From Spirochaetaceae bacterium (GTDB lineage Bacteria > Myxococcota_A > UBA9160 > UBA4427): a DNA stretch of 64,000 nt. Shown here one piece after another: positions 1 through 7,531 of this stretch. Numbering within the stretch: the first letter of the stretch is position 1; every line of letters starts with the position of its first letter. The stretch lies in NCBI GenBank assembly GCA_020632655.1, contig JACKFD010000002.1, positions 1 to 64,000 on the forward strand, in the 5' to 3' direction. The position numbers and the translations under genes are program-made. The notes under the pieces are model-generated. The model was not told the DNA's origin and made no database searches. It saw only the letters and a program-made list of their open reading frames with translations.

Positions 1-217
1 TGATGGCCAGCGCGGCGCGAGCCCACGTCCCGGCCCGGGGCCCGCGTCGCCTCGAAGGCCGCGGTCGGGCGAACGGGTTCGTACGGGGTCTCGGCGCTTG
101 CGAGGGCATGGGCGGCTTCTCCTCGAAGCCCCGTCGCCGACTCGGGACGGATTCCCTGGACGAGACGAGGCCGGCGCATTCTCGCCGCAGCCCCTGCTGC
201 GCTGCCTCAGCTCAACT
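1..217. other. left edge, no supportable gene
   Basis: No reading frame here has a convincing start, ribosome binding site or recognisable motif. A minus-strand frame starting near base 179 stays open to the window edge, so the N-terminus of a gene continuing to the left cannot be excluded, but its codon use is not like that of the real genes nearby. The stretch lies downstream of the minus-strand regulator that ends at 218. Confidence 0.3.
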
Positions 218-2770
218 TCAACTCTGGCGTGAAGCCCACGATTCCCTGAGGGCGACGGCCCTCTCCCGTGCCACCCGGGCCCCGAGCCGGGTCGCCACGG
301 CGAGCGCTTCCTCGAGCCGCCGTCCCGCGGTCTCGGTCTCGCCGCATCCATGCAGGTAGTCCGCTTCGCGCACCAGCAGGAGCGGCGCGAAGCCCACCTC
401 GCCCGCGTATCCGCAGGCGGCCGCCTCCCGGTAGCACGCGCGCGCCCGGTCGTGGGCCCCGGCATGGGCGAAGAGTGCCGCTGCGAAGCCCAGGATGTAG
501 GGCCGGAACGAGGTGCCCTCCGAGCGCGCGGCGCGGGTGCGGACGACCTGGGCGGCGCCTTCGACGGGCTCGCCGGTCGCGCCGAGATGCGCCCGCGCCA
601 GGCATCCGAACGCGTACCCGGAACCCAGGAAGCGGCGCACGTCGAACTCGAGACAGAGCGGATCGAGTCGCGCCGCCGTCTCGGCGAGTGCGGTCCAGTC
701 CTCCGCGAGGTCGAGGGCGACGCAGGTCGTGAAGATCACCATCGCCTGGCTGAACGCGTCGCCGCGTCGTGTGGCGCGTTCCTCCGCCGCCGCGAGCAGC
801 GTGCGCGCCGTGTCCGCTTCGCCGAGCAGCACGCCGGCAATCGCGCCGTAGGCCATGCAGACGTCGGCGGCTTCGTAGGTCGGCAGCAGATCCCGCGTGG
901 GCGGACCGGGATCGGCGAGGATCGCCTTCGCTACGGCGAACGCCTCGCCGTATCGACCGGATTGGATCCAGGCGAGGATCGACAGCGCCGAGGCGAGGAA
1001 GGCGACCCGTTCGTCGGGAGTTGCCGCGAGCGCGTCGAGCGCCGGCGTCGCCGCCGTCACGTCGCCCGCGAAATGCGCGCAGAGGGCCGCGTGCGCGAGT
1101 CGCTGTGCGCGCTCCTCGAGGCGGGCGTCGCCGGGGAGCGCTTCGAGCGCGCGGATCGTCGACTGCAGCTCCGGGAGTCGATTGGGCAGGGCCGCCACGG
1201 CGGCGGCGTGATGGAGCAGCACCTCGGGTCGATGGGCGAGGGCACTCGAGCCGACATCCGGCCGATCGAGCCACGCGTGCAGGCGGGTCGTGGCCTCGTA
1301 GGCGTCCTCCCAGGCATGACGAGCCGCCGCCGACCGCGCGACCTGCAGGTCCCAATGGATCGCTCGCTCGAGCAGGATGGGGTCGTCGGCGCACGCGGCG
1401 TAATGGCGCGCGAGAGTCCGCATCTGTTCGGGCGACGGCCGGGTGTGGCTCCGCTCGAGGAAGAGGGCGAGCCGCGCGTGCGCGGTCACGCGCACCTCCG
1501 GATCGAGCGCGTTCGCGGCCGCCTCCTGGATCAGGTTGTGACGGAAGCGGTAGGTCAGCAGGCTCCGCTCGTCGCGCTCGATCAGCATCCCCGCGAGCGC
1601 GTCGCCGATCCACTTCCGATCCGGATCCCCCGTCACGCCCGATGCCGCCTCGACGAGTCCCAGCTCGAAGCTCGACCCGACGAGCGCCGCGACGCCCAAC
1701 ATGCGCTTCGCCTCGGTCGAGAGCCGCATCAGCGCGTCGCCGAGCACGTCCCCGTCGCGTCTCCCCGCGGCGCCGCCGTCCTGATGCGCGAGCTGGATCA
1801 CGTAGAGCGGGACGCCTTCGCTCCGACGCAGCACCTCGGCGACCTCCGCCTGCGAGGCTGCCCGACGGCGGACGAGGCCGAGCACCTCGTAGACCTCGCG
1901 CACGGAGAAGGGCTCGAGCGCGAGCCGGCGGACGCCGGGCTGGAGAACGAGTCCCGCGAGCCGCGACGCCGACACGTCCTGGCCGTCGGGGCGGAAGCTC
2001 CCGACGATCAGCACGCCGGCCTTCGCCAGCCGGGGCAGCGCGCTCGCGAGCGCCGACAGCGACGCGGGGTGCGCCCAGTGCAGATCCTCGAGCGCGAGCA
2101 CGATCGGCGAGGTGGCGTCGCCCGAACGGATCAGCTCGTGGACGCGTCGATGCACCTCGCCGAGGGGCGTGTCGTCGGCGATCCCGGTCGGGTCGCCGGA
2201 CCACGCCTGCAGCACCTCGGACCAGAGCGCGATCGGCGAGTCCTGCAGCTCGGGCTCGGCGCGGGCCTCGATCGTCCGGAATCCCGAGAGCTCGTCGAGG
2301 AAGGCGCGCAGTAGCCGGGTCTTTCCCAGGCCGGCCGGCGCGACCACGAAGACGGCGCTGCCTCGTCCTGCCGCGGCGTTCGCCGCCGCGCGATGCAGCT
2401 GCGCGAGCGCGGCGTCGCGTGCGAGGAGTGGGACCGGATCCGTCGCGTGACGCTCGCGGGGCGGGTCGACGAGGGGTCCCGCGTAGCGGACGCCCCGGCC
2501 GCGGATGGTCCGGATCCACGGCGGACTCCGCTCCTGATCGCCGATCGCCCGACGGACGGCGTAGATCGCGGTCGAGAGGGCGCCGTCCGAGACGTGTGCA
2601 CCCGGCCAGAGGGCCCCCTGGAGCTCGTCCCGGGAGACGATCCGATCCCGGTGGCGGACGAGGTAGAGCAGCAGCTCGAGGGGGCGACGCTGCAGCTCGA
2701 TGCGTCGCTCGCCGTGATGGATCTCCATCGCTACGGGATCGATCTCGAAGGGACCAAGCACGATGTGCAA
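218..2770 (-). CDS. winged-helix transcriptional regulator with AAA-type ATPase and TPR-like C-terminus
   Basis: An 850-residue putative signal-responsive transcription activator. The N-terminal ~100 residues look like an OmpR-type winged helix (Trans_reg_C), with a typical ending around 'IRTIRGRGVRYAG'. An ATPase module follows, with Walker A 'APAGLGKT' and Walker B-like 'IVLALEDLHWAH'. The long Ala/Leu/Arg-rich helical remainder resembles the TPR-like arms of adenylate-cyclase-associated or MalT-like regulators. I chose the TTG at 2770 because GGAGG lies seven bases upstream and the winged helix begins directly after it; the frame stays open to 3715 but overlaps metX-metW there. The gene is followed by no clear partner, and its ligand and targets cannot be read from the sequence. 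The domain architecture is well supported; the target regulon is unknown. Confidence 0.85.
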   Translation of the reverse strand: MHIVLGPFEIDPVAMEIHHGERRIELQRRPLELLLYLVRHRDRIVSRDELQGALWPGAHVSDGALSTAIYAVRRAIGDQERSPPWIRTIRGRGVRYAGPLVDPPRERHATDPVPLLARDAALAQLHRAAANAAAGRGSAVFVVAPAGLGKTRLLRAFLDELSGFRTIEARAEPELQDSPIALWSEVLQAWSGDPTGIADDTPLGEVHRRVHELIRSGDATSPIVLALEDLHWAHPASLSALASALPRLAKAGVLIVGSFRPDGQDVSASRLAGLVLQPGVRRLALEPFSVREVYEVLGLVRRRAASQAEVAEVLRRSEGVPLYVIQLAHQDGGAAGRRDGDVLGDALMRLSTEAKRMLGVAALVGSSFELGLVEAASGVTGDPDRKWIGDALAGMLIERDERSLLTYRFRHNLIQEAAANALDPEVRVTAHARLALFLERSHTRPSPEQMRTLARHYAACADDPILLERAIHWDLQVARSAAARHAWEDAYEATTRLHAWLDRPDVGSSALAHRPEVLLHHAAAVAALPNRLPELQSTIRALEALPGDARLEERAQRLAHAALCAHFAGDVTAATPALDALAATPDERVAFLASALSILAWIQSGRYGEAFAVAKAILADPGPPTRDLLPTYEAADVCMAYGAIAGVLLGEADTARTLLAAAEERATRRGDAFSQAMVIFTTCVALDLAEDWTALAETAARLDPLCLEFDVRRFLGSGYAFGCLARAHLGATGEPVEGAAQVVRTRAARSEGTSFRPYILGFAAALFAHAGAHDRARACYREAAACGYAGEVGFAPLLLVREADYLHGCGETETAGRRLEEALAVATRLGARVARERAVALRESWASRQS

Positions 2771-2868
2771 GGGGGCGCCTCCCCGGAATCGTTCGCTGCG
2801 TCGGAGCTTCCGGATGCGGCTCGAGCGGGTGCGGATTCCGTCGGGCAGTGTACCGCGCGTGCTAGTCG

Positions 2869-4782
2869 TCAGCGGGCCGACGGATTTTTCGTGAAAGGGA
2901 CGAAATCGGCCGACTGTGCCGATCGCGATCCACGGATCACGAAGATCGCGAGGTCGGCCAGGCGATTCGGGTCGTCCTCGACGACTCGCCCGCGCGCGCG
3001 GTCGAGGGCCACACGCCGCTCGATCCCGAGCCCCATCTCGTCGCAGAGCTCCTCGAAGTCGAGGATCGAGAAGAGGCGCAACGCCGGCGAGCCCCACCAC
3101 GGATGCGGGTCGTGGTCGCTCGGCTGCGGCGCGCGGCCTTCGCGGCCGAGTCGCTCGCGATGGGCCGCGTAGCCGACGTTCGAGAAGCTGACGATCCCGC
3201 GCCTTCCCACCCGCGCGACCTCGCGCAGCGCCCGCCGCACGTCGCCGACGGCCTGCAGCGTCTGCGACAGCACGACGACGTCGAATTGCGCGTCGGCGAA
3301 GGCGTCGAGGCCCTGGTCGATGTCGGCGTGGACGACCGGGAGGCCGCGGCGGGCGCAGTCGACGATCGCGGTCTCCGAGACCTCGACGCCGATCAGCGGA
3401 CCGTGGCCTTCCGCGCGCAGTCGTGCGAGCAGCTCGCCCGATCCGCAGCCGAGGTCGAGCACGGAGGAGCCGGGCTCGAGCAGGCGCAGGATGTGGTCGT
3501 AGTCGATGCGCGGCGTCGGCGGTCTCGGGCGCGCGCGATTCGAGGCGGCCGAGCCGCGCGCGCGCGATGGCGTCGTGTCGTCCGCCGTGCTGGCGGCAGT
3601 CGCGTCGCCGACCCGTGCCGCCGGCGCGGCATCCGCGTCCGGTGCGAGGAAGCCGCGCACGAGCTCCGCGTAGATCGGCGCATCGTCCTCGAGCAGGAAG
3701 GCGTCGTGCCCGCACTCCGTCGCGACGTCGCAGTAGGTGACGTCCCGGCCGAGCGGCAGCAGCGCCTCGACGACGGCGCGCGACTGGAAGGGCGGGAAGA
3801 GCCAGTCACTCGAGAAGCTCACGACGAGCCAGGGCGAGTCGGCCCGCGCGAACGAAGCCTGCAGCGCCTCCCGCGTCGCCCCGAGGTCGAAGAGGTCCAT
3901 CGCCATCGACAGCGTCATGTAGCTGTTCGCGTCGAAGCGCTCGACGAAGCGCTCGCCCTGGTGCGCGAGGTAGGAGCCGACGGAGAACTTGCGCTCGAAG
4001 GCGCTCGCCGAGTCGGGTCGCGGCTCCATCGTCGCCGCGAACTTCGCGTCCATGGCGTCGACCGAGAGATAGGTGATGTGTCCCAGCATGCGGGCGAGGG
4101 CGAGGCCGACCGCGGGCTGCGCGCCCGCCGCCGCGTAGTGTCCGCCCGAATAGCCCGGGTCGCGCAGGATCGCGTTGCGGCCGACGACGTCGAAGGCGAT
4201 CGCCTGCTCGGTCAGGCGGGGCGAGGTCGCGAGGGCGACGATGCGACCGGCGCGTTCGGGATATGCGGCCGCCCATTGCAGGGCCTGGTGTCCGCCGAGG
4301 GAGCCGCCGATCACGGCGTGCAATCGGTCGATGCCGAGATGGTCGAGCAGCGCGCGCTGGGTCTCGACCATGTCGCGGACCGTGATCGTCGGGAAGTCGG
4401 GGCCGTAGATCTCGCCCGTACGCGGATGCGGGCTGTTGGGTCCGGTCGTGCCGCGGCAGCCGCCCAGCACGTTCGCGCAGACGACGAAGAAGCGGCTCGT
4501 GTCGACGGCCTTGCCCGGGCCGACGACGACCTCCCACCAGCCCGGATCGTCGAGGTCGTCGTGCCGCGCTGCGTGGGAGTCGCCCGAGAGCGCGTGGCAG
4601 ACGAGGATCGCGTTGTCGCGGGCGGGCGAGAGCTCGCCCCAGGTCTCGAAGGCGATCTCGACGCCCTCGAGCGATCCGCCCATCGCGAGGGCGAGCGGCT
4701 CCGAGAGACGGTGCGTGCGGGCGTGCGCGAGCGGCGCGGCCGAGCGGGCGTCGTCGCTGCTCGAGGGGAGGGCGTCGTCCAT
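2869..4782 (-). CDS. metX: homoserine O-acetyltransferase fused to MetW methyltransferase-like domain
   Basis: A 637-residue fusion. Residues ~20-380 are a MetX alpha/beta hydrolase that acylates homoserine in methionine synthesis: nucleophile elbow 'GGSLGGHQAL' with Ser161, acid Asp326 in 'SSDWLFPP' and His359 in 'CGHDAF'. A low-complexity Ala/Arg/Thr linker (~383-424) leads to a MetW-type SAM-binding domain (~425-620) with glycine motif 'VLDLGCGSGE'. In many proteobacteria metX and metW are adjacent separate genes; MetW is reported to support MetX activity, so fusion makes functional sense. The start is the ATG at 4782, 13 bases after the stop of the sulfhydrylase gene, implying one transcript. 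No clear Shine-Dalgarno is visible, so an internal start (Met34) is possible. Whether the acyl donor is acetyl- or succinyl-CoA cannot be settled by eye. Confidence 0.93.
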   Translation of the reverse strand: MDDALPSSSDDARSAAPLAHARTHRLSEPLALAMGGSLEGVEIAFETWGELSPARDNAILVCHALSGDSHAARHDDLDDPGWWEVVVGPGKAVDTSRFFVVCANVLGGCRGTTGPNSPHPRTGEIYGPDFPTITVRDMVETQRALLDHLGIDRLHAVIGGSLGGHQALQWAAAYPERAGRIVALATSPRLTEQAIAFDVVGRNAILRDPGYSGGHYAAAGAQPAVGLALARMLGHITYLSVDAMDAKFAATMEPRPDSASAFERKFSVGSYLAHQGERFVERFDANSYMTLSMAMDLFDLGATREALQASFARADSPWLVVSFSSDWLFPPFQSRAVVEALLPLGRDVTYCDVATECGHDAFLLEDDAPIYAELVRGFLAPDADAAPAARVGDATAASTADDTTPSRARGSAASNRARPRPPTPRIDYDHILRLLEPGSSVLDLGCGSGELLARLRAEGHGPLIGVEVSETAIVDCARRGLPVVHADIDQGLDAFADAQFDVVVLSQTLQAVGDVRRALREVARVGRRGIVSFSNVGYAAHRERLGREGRAPQPSDHDPHPWWGSPALRLFSILDFEELCDEMGLGIERRVALDRARGRVVEDDPNRLADLAIFVIRGSRSAQSADFVPFTKNPSAR

Positions 4783-4795
4783 CGCGCGCGGGCGC

Positions 4796-6112
4796 TCAGG
4801 CCTGGGACGCGGCGAGCGCCTGCTCGATGTCGGCCCGGATGTCCGCCAGGTCCTCGATGCCGATCGAGAGCCGCACGTACTCGGGCGAGACGCCGGCGCG
4901 CGCCTGCTCCTCGGCCGTGAGCTGGGAGTGGGTCGTCGAGGCGGGATGGATCACGAGGCTCTTGGCGTCGCCGATGTTCGCGAGGTGCGAGAGGAGTCGC
5001 GTGCTCTCGACGAAGCGCTGGCCCGCGGCCTTTCCGCCCTTGATGCCGAAGCCGATGATCGCGCCCTGGCCCTTCGGCAGGTACTTCTTCGCGGCGGCGT
5101 GATGCGGGTGGCTCGGCAGGCCGGGGTAGTTGACCCATTCGACCAGGGGATGCGCCTCGAGGTATTCGGCGATCGCCTGCGCGTTCTCGCAGTGCCGCGG
5201 CATGCGCAGGTGCAGCGTCTCGAGGCCCTGGAGGAAGAGGAAGGCGCCGAAGGGCGAGAGCGCAGCACCCGTGTCCCGCAGCCAATGCGTCCGGATGTGC
5301 AGGATGTAGGCGACGTTGCCGAGCGCCGCGAGGGCGTCGACGAAGACCGCGCCATGGTAGGAGGGGCTCGGCGCGCAGAACTCGGGCCAGCGCGCCCGGT
5401 CGTCCGCCCAGCGGAACGTGCCGAGGTCGACGATCGCGCCACCGATATGCGTGCCGTGGCCGCCGATGAACTTGGTGAGCGAGTAGACGACGATGTCGCA
5501 GCCGTGCTCGACCGGGCGGAAGAGGGCAGGCGTCATGACCGTGTTGTCGACGACGAGGGGGACGCCGGCCGCGTGGGCGCGGTCGCTGATCGCGCGAAAG
5601 TCGGGCACGTCGTTCTTGGGATTGCCGAGGCTCTCCATGTAGACGCAGCGCGTGTTCTCGTCGACGAGCGAGTCGATCTCTTCGGGATGGTCCGGGTCGA
5701 AGAAGCGGACCTCGATCCCCATCTGCCGGAAGGTCTGCGTGAAGAGCGTCCAGGTTCCTCCGTAGAGGCTCGTCGCGGAGACGAAGTTCTGGCCGGCATG
5801 GCAGATCGTGAGCAGCGCCGCCGTGATCGCGGACTGGCCGCTCGCGAAGGCGAGGGCCCCGACGCCGCCGTCGAGGGCGGCGAGCCGCTTCTCGAGCACG
5901 TCGGTCGTCGGGTTGCTGAGGCGCGTGTAGATGTTGCCGAACTCCTCGAGACCGAAGAGCCGCGCGGCATGGCCGGCGTCGTCGAAGACGTAGGAGGTCG
6001 TCGCGTAGATCGGGACGCCGCGGGACTTCGTCGTCGGGTCCGGCTCCTGGCCCGCGTGGAGGGCGAGGGTGCCGAAGCGCTGGGGGGGGAGGCTCTGCGA
6101 TCCGTCCGACAT
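4796..6112 (-). CDS. metY: O-acetylhomoserine sulfhydrylase (PLP-dependent)
   Basis: A 438-residue Cys/Met-metabolism PLP enzyme that converts O-acetylhomoserine and sulfide to homocysteine. The order of landmarks is typical of MetY: 'FGTLALHAGQEPDP' near the N-terminus, 'YTRLSNPTTDVLEKRLAALDGG', and the PLP-binding lysine in 'YSLTKFIGGHG'. The C-terminus carries 'LSIGIEDLADI', as in the family. The ATG at 6112 is preceded by GAGGAG at seven bases; the frame upstream of it only shadows the Rieske gene. It lies immediately upstream of the metX-metW fusion, so substrate supply and use are co-transcribed. Length matches the family. Confidence 0.96.
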   Translation of the reverse strand: MSDGSQSLPPQRFGTLALHAGQEPDPTTKSRGVPIYATTSYVFDDAGHAARLFGLEEFGNIYTRLSNPTTDVLEKRLAALDGGVGALAFASGQSAITAALLTICHAGQNFVSATSLYGGTWTLFTQTFRQMGIEVRFFDPDHPEEIDSLVDENTRCVYMESLGNPKNDVPDFRAISDRAHAAGVPLVVDNTVMTPALFRPVEHGCDIVVYSLTKFIGGHGTHIGGAIVDLGTFRWADDRARWPEFCAPSPSYHGAVFVDALAALGNVAYILHIRTHWLRDTGAALSPFGAFLFLQGLETLHLRMPRHCENAQAIAEYLEAHPLVEWVNYPGLPSHPHHAAAKKYLPKGQGAIIGFGIKGGKAAGQRFVESTRLLSHLANIGDAKSLVIHPASTTHSQLTAEEQARAGVSPEYVRLSIGIEDLADIRADIEQALAASQA

Positions 6113-6198
6113 GTCGGGCTCCTCGGATGGGGTGGGCTCGCGCGCATCCGGCGGCCGGGGCGGCTCGCGAGGCGCGTGGGAGCGGGCGGCGGAGCGTA

Positions 6199-7410
6199 TC
6201 AGATCCGCTCGGGGCCCGGGCCGCCCGTCGGCGGCAAGGGCAGGCCGATCGCGTCCGCGAGGTCGCGGTGGTAGGCCTGGAGCAGGGGCTCCGTCCGGCC
6301 CATCACGAGCTCGAAGTCCGGCGGCGCGCTCTGCAGGCTGCGCCAGGCCTCGCGGGCGATGCGGTAGTCCTCGTTCACAACGATGTCGATGACGATCGCG
6401 TGCATGCGCGCGATCTCCTCGTCGGAGGCGGCGGGGGCGTCGCTTCGGCGATGGGTCGAGCCGAGGGTCACGCAGCGACCGACCTCGTCGCCCGGGAAGA
6501 TCCGGAACATCGACACGACGGGCGTATGGCCGTCGAAGGCGTGCGTATAGGCGATCGTCGTGTTCGGGAAGAGGTAGTGCACGGCCTGGTAGCCACCCTC
6601 GGGCCACTCGGACTCCGGCCGTTCGAGCAGCGCTTCGAAGTCGAGGCCCGGACCGGAGTAGCGATGGTGCAGGCCGTAGTGGTCGAAGAGCGTCACGTGG
6701 GGCACGAGGTTCCGCGACAGCGAGTCTCGATGCAGCGCGGGGACGTGATAGGTCTCGCAGAAGGTGTCGAGGGCGAACTTCCAGTTCGATTCGAGGTCGA
6801 GGCGGTTCGAGCAGACGGTCTCGAGGGAGCCCAGGTCGAGGGCGGCGAGCAGCGGGGCGGCGTCGCCCAGGTGCGATGCGGCGTCGATCGGCGGACCCGG
6901 CCGGGTCCGCACGAAGATCATGCCCGCGAGCTCGGCCGCCGGTAGCTCGACCAGCCGGATCCCGTCGCGGCCGAGGTCCTCGAAGGCCGCGGCATGGGGC
7001 AGCGACGCGAGTCTCCCCTCGAGATCGAAGCTCCAGGCGTGGAAGGGGCAGGTCAGGCGTCGGCTCCGCTCGCAGGTCTCGACGAGGCGGCTGCCGCGAT
7101 GCGGGCACAGATTCAGGAAGGCGCGCACGACGCGGTCGGCGCCGCGCACGACGAGGATGGGCGGACCGGCCGCATCGAAGAGCAGCCGATCCCCCGGCTC
7201 CGGGAGCTCCCCCGAGAAGCCCGCGAGCAGTGGCCAGCCGCCGAAGATCGTCGACCGCTCGGCCTCGAAGCGACGCGGGTCGGTGTAGGTCGAGGCGGCG
7301 ATGCGCGCGCAGCCCGGGCCGAGATCCGAGGAGCGCGGCTCGCGGAGGTGCTCGACGAGGCGCCGCTGCATCGAACGCCACTCGTCGGCAAGTGCACGGC
7401 CCGCTTGCAT
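6199..7410 (-). CDS. Rieske non-haem iron aromatic-ring-hydroxylating oxygenase, alpha-subunit type
   Basis: A 403-residue oxygenase component. The Rieske [2Fe-2S] ligands are Cys102 and His104 in 'CPHRGS' and Cys121 and His124 in 'CPFHAW'. The catalytic mononuclear iron site shows His222 and His227 in 'ETYHVPALH', with a C-terminal SRPBCC-like domain. No beta subunit, ferredoxin or reductase gene is adjacent, so electron transfer partners must come from elsewhere. The ATG at 7410 has GGAGGTGA a few bases upstream and is preferred over the Met 11 codons earlier. It lies between methionine genes and CoA-transferase/LLM genes, the latter pairing hinting at degradation of an aromatic, steroid or terpenoid compound. 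Substrate is not predictable. Confidence 0.92.
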   Translation of the reverse strand: MQAGRALADEWRSMQRRLVEHLREPRSSDLGPGCARIAASTYTDPRRFEAERSTIFGGWPLLAGFSGELPEPGDRLLFDAAGPPILVVRGADRVVRAFLNLCPHRGSRLVETCERSRRLTCPFHAWSFDLEGRLASLPHAAAFEDLGRDGIRLVELPAAELAGMIFVRTRPGPPIDAASHLGDAAPLLAALDLGSLETVCSNRLDLESNWKFALDTFCETYHVPALHRDSLSRNLVPHVTLFDHYGLHHRYSGPGLDFEALLERPESEWPEGGYQAVHYLFPNTTIAYTHAFDGHTPVVSMFRIFPGDEVGRCVTLGSTHRRSDAPAASDEEIARMHAIVIDIVVNEDYRIAREAWRSLQSAPPDFELVMGRTEPLLQAYHRDLADAIGLPLPPTGGPGPERI

Positions 7411-7531
7411 CCTGCTCACCTCCGCCTCGGGTCCGGGAAGCATGCTGCCAGACCGGTTCGGCTGCTGCCAGACGCGTCGCAGCTCATCCCGACGCCGCGC
7501 GCGCGATCCGGCGCCGGTCGCGGGCCCCGTC

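Noticed and set aside
3..359. Plus-strand frame at the left edge
   Set aside because: Arg/Ala/Ser-rich translation, no ribosome binding site, and overlap with the regulator gene on the other strand.
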